Positions 34,212-39,253 of a DNA stretch of 39,253 bases are shown piece after piece (position 1 is the stretch's first letter; every line of letters starts with the position of its first letter). Location: the NCBI GenBank assembly GCA_023443025.1, contig JAEZWM010000032.1, positions 1 through 39,253 of the forward strand, written 5' to 3'. The translations under genes and the position numbers were made by a program. The notes under the pieces were generated by a model, which worked only from the letters and a program-made list of their open reading frames with translations, was not told where the DNA came from and did not search any database. This DNA comes from Bacillota bacterium. Its GTDB lineage: Bacteria; Bacillota; Clostridia; Tissierellales; Peptoniphilaceae.

Positions 34212-35033
34212 ATGACAAGACCAGAAGTACAAAACAGTGTTAAAACCGGGGAGTTCCAAACAAACTATTTAGAAGACGGAGATGGATTCCCACTTATATT
34301 TATACATGGTTCGGGACCGGGGGTATCAGCATATGCCAACTGGAGATTAGTACTTCCTAAGGTTGCTGAAGTAGCTCATTGTTACGGGATTGATATGATA
34401 GGCTTTGGGTACTCTTCTAAACCTAATGATGTAGCATATGGAAAAGACCTTTGGACGAAACAAATAATTGATTTTATGGACGCTTTAGATATAGAACAAG
34501 CGGATTTTGTTGGGAATTCATTTGGTGGCTCATTGGCACTATCGGTAGCAATTAATCATCCAAGTAGGGTAAGAAAATTAATTATGATGGGGCCTATGGG
34601 TGTTGAATTTGACTTAAGCTATGGATTAAACGAGGTTTGGGGATACCAACCTTCAGTTGAAAATATGAAGAATCTTATAGACTTATTTACTTTTAATAAG
34701 CAGTATGCGACTGATGAGTTAGCGGAGATTAGATACAATGCCAGTATTGAAGAGGGATTCCAAGAAGCTTTCAGTTCTATGTTCCCTCATCCACGACAAA
34801 GCTCAGTTGATGATTTATCATTTACAGATGAAGAGATAAAGAAAATAAAAAATAAAACTTTGATTGTACATGGAAGAGAAGACAAAGTGGTTCCTATTGA
34901 AAATTCATATAGACTGATAAATCTACTTGAAAATGCAGAACTCCATGTATTTGGAGGCTGTGGACACTGGACGCAAATTGAAAAAGCAGATGAGTTTGCT
35001 GCATTGGTTAAGGGCTTTATAACAAGAGACTAA
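34212..35033 (+). CDS. xylF: 2-hydroxymuconic semialdehyde hydrolase (XylF/DmpD-like alpha/beta hydrolase)
   Basis: This 273-aa alpha/beta hydrolase has nucleophile S103 (GNSFGGS), acid D224 (HGREDKVVP) and H252 (GCGHWTQIE), with HGSGPGVSAYANW at 32-44, the oxyanion-loop signature of meta-cleavage-product hydrolases. It should cleave the ring-fission product to 2-oxopent-4-enoate and formate, or a carboxylic acid if the catechol is substituted at position 3. The ATG at 34212 has AAGGAGG 6 bases upstream; a GTG at 34191 lies before that site. With no 2-hydroxymuconic semialdehyde dehydrogenase in the window, this is the only exit for the ring-fission product. Confidence 0.9.
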   Translation: MTRPEVQNSVKTGEFQTNYLEDGDGFPLIFIHGSGPGVSAYANWRLVLPKVAEVAHCYGIDMIGFGYSSKPNDVAYGKDLWTKQIIDFMDALDIEQADFVGNSFGGSLALSVAINHPSRVRKLIMMGPMGVEFDLSYGLNEVWGYQPSVENMKNLIDLFTFNKQYATDELAEIRYNASIEEGFQEAFSSMFPHPRQSSVDDLSFTDEEIKKIKNKTLIVHGREDKVVPIENSYRLINLLENAELHVFGGCGHWTQIEKADEFAALVKGFITRD

Positions 35034-35056
35034 AACACAGTTGAAGGAGTAGTATT

Positions 35057-35827
35057 ATGGTTGATCATAAAAAAATTGCTCAAGAACTATATGATGCTGA
35101 ATTATCAAATGTCCCTATAGAACAATTAACGAGTAGATATGAAAACTTAAGTATTGACGATGCATATAGAATACAAATCATCAATATTGAAAAAAAGATT
35201 GCTGAGGGCAGAAAGATTACCGGTAAAAAAATCGGATTAACTTCTAAAGCAATGCAGGAATCACTTGGTGTTGATACTCCTGACTTTGGATTCTTATACG
35301 ACAGTATGGAAGTGAGTGACCAAAAAATACCAAGAGGTGCAATTCTTCAACCAAGGGTAGAGGGGGAGCTTGCTTTTATACTTAAGAAAGATCTTGGGGA
35401 TGCGCGTACCGTTGAAGAAGTTTTAGAAGCTACGGAATATATTGTACCGGCTATCGAGATAGTTGGTTCAAGGATTGTGGATTGGAAACTTACTATTGTA
35501 GATACAATTGCGGATAATGTATCATGTGGTATGTACCTCTTGTCAGATTGTAAAATCGATCCAAATATTACTGATTTAAAAGAAATCGAAATGAAGTTAT
35601 ATAAAAACAATCAACTAATTAATTCAGGATTTGGTTCGGCTGTTTTAGGGAATCCTGCAAATGCAGTGCTTTGGTTGGCTAAAAGCTTAAGCGAGTATGG
35701 AGTAAGTTTGAATAGTGGAGATATCATACTGGCAGGTGCGTTGAGTGCAGCAATACCGGCAACCGGCGGTGATAGTTTTACTTGTGACTTTGGAGAGTTT
35801 GGAAAAATAAAAGTTGATTTTGAATAG
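35057..35827 (+). CDS. xylJ: 2-oxopent-4-enoate hydratase (XylJ/DmpE-like)
   Basis: This 256-aa protein belongs to the hydratase/decarboxylase family of meta pathways, hydrating 2-oxopent-4-enoate to 4-hydroxy-2-oxovalerate with a divalent metal. KIGLTSKAMQESLGVDTPDFG, LQPRVEGELAF (metal-binding glutamates) and EIVGSRIVDW match DmpE/XylJ better than the decarboxylase DmpH/XylI, as far as this can be judged by eye. It follows the hydrolase gene by 23 bases with AAGGAG before the ATG. A 147-bp gap with a hairpin separates it from the aldehyde dehydrogenase gene. Confidence 0.88.
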   Translation: MVDHKKIAQELYDAELSNVPIEQLTSRYENLSIDDAYRIQIINIEKKIAEGRKITGKKIGLTSKAMQESLGVDTPDFGFLYDSMEVSDQKIPRGAILQPRVEGELAFILKKDLGDARTVEEVLEATEYIVPAIEIVGSRIVDWKLTIVDTIADNVSCGMYLLSDCKIDPNITDLKEIEMKLYKNNQLINSGFGSAVLGNPANAVLWLAKSLSEYGVSLNSGDIILAGALSAAIPATGGDSFTCDFGEFGKIKVDFE

Positions 35828-35857
35828 AAATTAATACCTTGAAAGAAAATACATTTT

Positions 35858-35904
35858 AGCTAGTGAGTTCAGTATTTTTGTGTTTTAATACTGAAGAATT
35901 AGCT
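35858..35904 (+). terminator. Hairpin in the gap between hydratase and acetaldehyde dehydrogenase genes
   Basis: TTCAGTATT pairs with AATACTGAA (35868-35876 with 35887-35895), extended by an outer AGCTA/TAGCT stem. No T run follows. It may be an attenuator or RNA-processing element, and the last two genes may have their own promoter, which I could not identify. Confidence 0.45.
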
Positions 35905-35974
35905 CTATTAAGGTTGCCTTTCTTTATAAGTTCACTATGATTAACGTAGCTGAACTGCATACGGGGGAATGTAA

Positions 35975-36859
35975 ATGGAAAAGATAAAAGTTGGGATTAT
36001 AGGACCTGGGAATATTGGGCTGGATCTTCTATATAAACTCCAGAGGAGCGAGTACTTACATCCGGAACTTATAGTTAATATTAGAGAGTCGGATGGTATA
36101 AAGCATGCAAAAAAAATGGGGATAAATACATCCATAGACGGCATCAAGGCGATTTTAGATAGAGAAGAAATTAAAATAGTTTTTGACTGTACAAGTGCAA
36201 GTGCACATTTACAACACGCACCACTATTAAAAGAGCATAAGAAATTTGCTATTGATTTAACTCCTGCGGCAGTGGGACCATATGTAGTGCCCTCAGTAAA
36301 TTTGGATGAAGAATTACTTGAAATGGATAATCTAAATCTAATTACATGTGCAGGTCAAGCTACTACGCCATTTGTGTCTGCTATCAACGAAGTAGCCGAT
36401 GTATATTACGCAGAGATTGTATCTTCAATCAGCTCTAAGAGTGCAGGTAAGGGTACTAGGGCAAACATTGACGAATTTACTCAAACTACTAAAAAAGCAT
36501 TAGAAGAAGTTGGCGGAGCGGATAAAGCCAAAGTATTAATAATACTAAACCCTGCAGAGCCACCGATATACATGAGTAATACGATATATACAAGGGTTAG
36601 AAATATTGATGTGGACAAAATAAGAAGATCATTAGCTGAAAAACTCGAAGAGATGAAAAAATATGTTCCCGGAGTTAGATTTAGGATGGAACCTGTTTTG
36701 AAACATGAAGACGACGATATTGTAATGCTAGTGGTAGAAGTGGAAGGTTTAGGCGATTATCTTCCAATCTATTCAGGAAATCTAGACATAATCAACTCTG
36801 CTGCAGTTGAAATAGCAGAGAGAAAGGCGAAAAAACTTATGGAGGGTATAAATGAATAA
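35975..36859 (+). CDS. xylQ: Acetaldehyde dehydrogenase, acylating (XylQ/DmpF-like)
   Basis: This 294-aa enzyme converts acetaldehyde, NAD and CoA to acetyl-CoA. The N-terminal NAD site is GIIGPGNIG at 8-16, and the catalytic cysteine is C125 in ITCAGQATTP. It is the DmpF/MhpF family, which forms a complex with the aldolase and takes acetaldehyde through an internal channel. The aldolase gene overlaps it by 8 bases, as expected for complex partners. GGGGGAATGTAA precedes the ATG. Confidence 0.93.
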   Translation: MEKIKVGIIGPGNIGLDLLYKLQRSEYLHPELIVNIRESDGIKHAKKMGINTSIDGIKAILDREEIKIVFDCTSASAHLQHAPLLKEHKKFAIDLTPAAVGPYVVPSVNLDEELLEMDNLNLITCAGQATTPFVSAINEVADVYYAEIVSSISSKSAGKGTRANIDEFTQTTKKALEEVGGADKAKVLIILNPAEPPIYMSNTIYTRVRNIDVDKIRRSLAEKLEEMKKYVPGVRFRMEPVLKHEDDDIVMLVVEVEGLGDYLPIYSGNLDIINSAAVEIAERKAKKLMEGINE

Positions 36860-37862
36860 GATTATATTAACGGATACCTCCTTAAGGGATGGTAATCACT
36901 CGGTCAGACACCAATTTAGTCTGAGTGAAATAAAAGAAATCTGTATAGCTTTAGATAACGCAGGAATAGATATTATCGAGCTTGGTCATGGAGATGGATT
37001 AACCGGATCGACAATTAACTATGGTTTCGCCAAAGAAGACGACTATGATGCAATAAAAGTTGCAGTAGAAAGTGTTAGGAATTCAAAAATTGCCGTATTA
37101 CTGCTACCTGGTATTGGAACCGTTCCGGATATGGAAAAGGCGTATGAATACGGTGCAAGAGTTGTTCGAATTGCGACCCATGTAACAGAAGCCGATATAT
37201 CTATGGAACATATAAAGGTTGCCAAAGAGCTTGGTTTTTTAACGGTAGGATTCTTAATGATGGCTCATAGAGCACCGGTAGAAAGAGTGCTAATAGAAGC
37301 TCAGAAAATGGAATCCTATGGTGCTGATGTTGTGTATGTAACGGACTCAGCCGGAGCAATGATTCCCGCTGATGTTAAAGAAAAAGTAACAGCTTTAAGA
37401 GAAAACTTAAAAGTGGATATAGGATTTCACTCCCATAACAACCTTGGACTTGCAATAGGAAACTCGTTGGCTGCATTAGAAGCTGGAGCAACCTATATAG
37501 ATGGTTCGCTTGCCGGATTAGGTGCCGGAGCAGGTAATACTTCAACTGAAACCCTTGTTGGAGTATTGAATAAGGCTGGAATCCCCACGACAGCAGATTT
37601 TTACAAAACCATGGATGCAGCAATTGTATTAAAAGAAATAGTAAGTCGTCATGGCATAAATCTGCCTAATACTCAAGATCCTCTTATGCTAGGGTATGCA
37701 GGGGTATACTCAAGTTTTATGCTACATGCAAAGAGAGCTGCTGAAAGGTTTAAGGTAGACTATAGAGAAATCATAGAAGAAGCAGGAAGAAAAGGAGCAG
37801 TCGGAGGACAAGAAGACTGGTTGTATGAAATCGCGGATAAAATATCAAAATCTAAAAGTTAA
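36852..37862 (+). CDS. xylK: 4-hydroxy-2-oxovalerate aldolase (XylK/DmpG-like)
   Basis: This 336-aa metal-dependent aldolase splits 4-hydroxy-2-oxovalerate to pyruvate and acetaldehyde. Motifs are the N-terminal DTSLRDGNHS (arginine and metal aspartate) and HSHNNLGLAIGNS (metal histidines), as in the DmpG/MhpE family. GGAGGGTATAA before the ATG lies inside the previous gene. Together with the acylating dehydrogenase it delivers pyruvate, acetyl-CoA and NADH. A terminator follows, closing the catechol cluster. Confidence 0.94.
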   Translation: MNKIILTDTSLRDGNHSVRHQFSLSEIKEICIALDNAGIDIIELGHGDGLTGSTINYGFAKEDDYDAIKVAVESVRNSKIAVLLLPGIGTVPDMEKAYEYGARVVRIATHVTEADISMEHIKVAKELGFLTVGFLMMAHRAPVERVLIEAQKMESYGADVVYVTDSAGAMIPADVKEKVTALRENLKVDIGFHSHNNLGLAIGNSLAALEAGATYIDGSLAGLGAGAGNTSTETLVGVLNKAGIPTTADFYKTMDAAIVLKEIVSRHGINLPNTQDPLMLGYAGVYSSFMLHAKRAAERFKVDYREIIEEAGRKGAVGGQEDWLYEIADKISKSKS

Positions 37863-37888
37863 TCATCATTGTAAAATAATTAAGCTAC

Positions 37889-37922
37889 GGGCCAGTTGGT
37901 ATATATCATCTGGTCCTTTGAT
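37889..37922 (+). terminator. Terminator of the catechol cluster
   Basis: GGGCCAG pairs with CTGGTCC (37889-37895 with 37910-37916, one G-U pair) and is followed by TTTGATTAT. The T run is short but placement fits. Confidence 0.6.
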
Positions 37923-38159
37923 TATAAACTTATGTTTAAATACACGAGGTAAGAAATAAAAACAGATAGTTAGGTTTAGCTAGAAAGAGTACAAGTTAAT
38001 TGAGAGTGGCAATTGGTATAGAGTGGTCGCGAAGATCGGATAAAGTCTTTAGAAGTAAGATTGTTAAAATATATAAGAAGGATTTATAAGGAATTTTTAC
38101 CATTTTTCGAAATTAAAGCTATATAATTTAAAATGTTTTTATTTTTTAAACATATCTGC

Positions 38160-38165
38160 TATAAT
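38160..38165 (+). promoter_or_regulatory. -10 element for the DUF4230 gene
   Basis: A perfect TATAAT lies 33 bases before the ATG; the -35 region is only a T-rich stretch, so the promoter strength is uncertain. Confidence 0.45.
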
Positions 38166-38198
38166 AGACCTGCAAATTAATTATAATAGAGGTGTAAG

Positions 38199-38789
38199 AT
38201 GTTTAAACCAGGGAGAATTATAGGATCATTAGTCCTAGTAATTGCATTACTAGCGGGGGGAGTGCTTTTAGGTCAAAGGCTTGCTAAAGAGGAGCCGCCT
38301 GTGATCACTGCAGAATTGATTGAGAACAGATTGGAGCAAATTACAGAGCTTGGAACAGTTAATTATCACTATAAAAACATGGGACAGTTCGAGGATGATA
38401 GTAAAGTTTATGGCTTTACACTTCCGTTTACCAGCAAAAAGTTTATTCTGGCATATAGTGGTGAGGTGAAGGCAGGTGTTGATTTACGTGGATTAAAAGT
38501 AGATGTTAGTGGTGAAAAGATTACAATTGAAATGCCTGAAGCAGAGATACTTTCTCATGAAATTGATGAAAGTTCCATCACCGTCTTTGATGAAAAATCC
38601 AGTCTTTTCAATCCAATAAAAATAGAGGATATGACTACATTCCAGACAAGTCAGAAAGAAGAGATTGAAAATGAAGTTATAGAAAAGGGCTTACTTACAC
38701 AAGCATCTGAATCTGCTAAAGAGATTATTAGATCCATGTTTATGCTCGATAGTGAAATGTTTGAAGGATATCAAATAATAATAAAGTAA
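38199..38789 (+). CDS. DUF4230 domain protein, membrane-anchored
   Basis: This 196-aa protein has one N-terminal hydrophobic segment (about 8-27) and an extracellular domain (about 35-196) of the DUF4230 type, with TELGTVNYHYKNMG and the GVDLRGLKVDVSG strand typical of that family. Its function is not known. GAGGTGTAAG precedes the ATG. It stands alone between the catechol terminator and a convergent pyrophosphatase gene, and nothing ties it to the pathways in the window. Confidence 0.8.
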   Translation: MFKPGRIIGSLVLVIALLAGGVLLGQRLAKEEPPVITAELIENRLEQITELGTVNYHYKNMGQFEDDSKVYGFTLPFTSKKFILAYSGEVKAGVDLRGLKVDVSGEKITIEMPEAEILSHEIDESSITVFDEKSSLFNPIKIEDMTTFQTSQKEEIENEVIEKGLLTQASESAKEIIRSMFMLDSEMFEGYQIIIK

Positions 38790-38795
38790 ATTAAC

Positions 38796-38830
38796 AACGG
38801 ACAAGTCAATTAAGACATTGTCCGTTTGCT
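38796..38830. terminator. Bidirectional terminator between convergent DUF4230 and pyrophosphatase genes
   Basis: AACGGACAA pairs with TTGTCCGTT (38796-38804 with 38818-38826). The flanks are moderately T-rich downstream (TTTGCTTTATT), and it sits between two convergent stop codons. Confidence 0.75.
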
Positions 38831-38833
38831 TTA

Positions 38834-39253
38834 TTAATTGCTTGCTTTTTCAGATTCGTATCTTTCATATGATTCGAGTAAGGCTTTTTTAGCGTCTCTT
38901 ACATTGAACCAACCGTCGATGTGTACTTCCTTTTTCTCAAGTCTTTTATATTCTTTAAAAAAGTGTTCGAATTCTTTTTCTGTATGTGAGCTAAGATCTC
39001 CTAAGCTATGGACCTCATCATATCTAGGGTCATGGATGGGGACTGCAATAAGTTTTTCGTCCTGTCCTTTATCGTCTGTCATAAGGAACATACCAATTAC
39101 TCTTGCTTCGATAAGACATCCCGGGAAGGTTGGGTTTTGCATAAGCACCAATATGTCGATGGGGTCTCCATCGCCTGAAAGTGTATTAGGAACAAAACCG
39201 TAGTCGGCAGGATAAAACATGGGAGAATAAAGGGCTCGATCCAGTTTTATACA
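38834..39253 (-). CDS. ppa: Inorganic pyrophosphatase, family I (5' end outside the window)
   Basis: On the minus strand the frame stays open to the window edge, so the 128-residue ORF from the internal Met is extended by at least 11 residues (IKLDRALYSP before MFYPADYGFVP). That is the usual interior of a family I pyrophosphatase, which hydrolyses diphosphate to phosphate. Metal-binding DGDPIDILVL, EKLIAVP and the HFFKEYKRLE region are present. About 140 residues are visible of a usual 175 or so, and the true start lies beyond position 39253. It is a housekeeping gene without link to the neighbouring pathways. Confidence 0.9.
   Translation of the reverse strand, partial: CIKLDRALYSPMFYPADYGFVPNTLSGDGDPIDILVLMQNPTFPGCLIEARVIGMFLMTDDKGQDEKLIAVPIHDPRYDEVHSLGDLSSHTEKEFEHFFKEYKRLEKKEVHIDGWFNVRDAKKALLESYERYESEKASN

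Larger units (their letters stand above)
37863..38198 (+). other. 336-bp intergenic region after the catechol cluster
   Basis: It holds the aldolase terminator at its left end and an AT-rich promoter-like stretch at its right end. The middle (37925-38090) has no ORF of note; its fragments resembling T-box words lack the rest of such an element. Confidence 0.5.

Noticed and set aside
35057..35827. Calling the hydratase a 4-oxalocrotonate decarboxylase (XylI/DmpH)
   Set aside because: The two are homologous, but the motifs fit DmpE/XylJ better and no isomerase or dehydrogenase is present to supply oxalocrotonate.
37990..38060. T-box-like words (GAGTGGTCGCG) in the gap after the aldolase gene
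   Set aside because: There is no specifier stem, no terminator/antiterminator pair and no amino-acid gene downstream, so the similarity is probably chance.

Overview
The window looks like a chromosomal segment of a low-GC Gram-positive bacterium (Bacillota). The DNA is AT-rich, genes have strong AGGAGG/GAGGTG ribosome-binding sites, and the gene content resembles Clostridia/Tissierellia-type amino-acid and purine fermenters. The lineage is an inference from codon use and gene families. Nearly every gene is on the + strand; only the inorganic pyrophosphatase at the right edge is on the - strand.

Positions 1-19 look like the 3' end of the last repeat of a type I-C CRISPR array that lies off the left edge. 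Positions 329-27364 are an almost complete anaerobic purine/urate catabolic island, equivalent to the E. coli xdhABC-ygeVWXY-hyuA-yqeA-yqeB-ygfK-ssnA-xdhD-guaD-ygfQ-uacT region but rearranged. It holds a hydantoinase (hyuA), a YgeV-like sigma-54 activator, a FAD-less [2Fe-2S]/molybdopterin hydroxylase, and yqeB. Next comes the run ygeX-ygeW-ygeY-carbamate kinase-ygfK-ssnA-urate/xanthine permease. After a terminator follows guanine deaminase, an AzgA-type purine permease, adenine deaminase, an XdhC-family chaperone, and a three-subunit xanthine dehydrogenase. Two near-perfect sigma-54 promoters (3642-3658 and 7696-7711) sit in front of the FAD-less hydroxylase and of ygeX. The likely flow is: adenine and guanine are deaminated to hypoxanthine and xanthine, molybdenum hydroxylases interconvert the oxidised purines, YgfK and the amidohydrolases SsnA and HyuA act on the ring, and YgeY/YgeW/YgeX with carbamate kinase release ammonia, pyruvate and ATP.

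Positions 27441-31768 are a self-contained signalling/export operon: an ABC-2 type ATPase and permease, a secreted HExxH metallopeptidase, an OmpR-type response regulator and a histidine kinase. Four direct repeats at exact 11-bp spacing sit at its promoter and are probably the binding site of its own regulator.

Positions 31921-37862 hold the most surprising content. An IclR-type regulator is followed by a catechol meta-cleavage pathway: XylT-like ferredoxin, XylE-like catechol 2,3-dioxygenase, ring-fission hydrolase, 2-oxopentenoate hydratase, acylating acetaldehyde dehydrogenase and hydroxyoxovalerate aldolase. The order is the same as in the proteobacterial TOL/dmp meta operons, but the dehydrogenase, isomerase and decarboxylase of the oxalocrotonate branch are absent. 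This O2-requiring pathway lies beside an oxygen-independent purine island. Hairpins lie at two of its gene junctions, and a cre-like site overlaps its promoter.

The right end holds a DUF4230 membrane-anchored protein and, convergent with it, a partial family I inorganic pyrophosphatase. No tRNA, rRNA, insertion sequence or integrase was seen.
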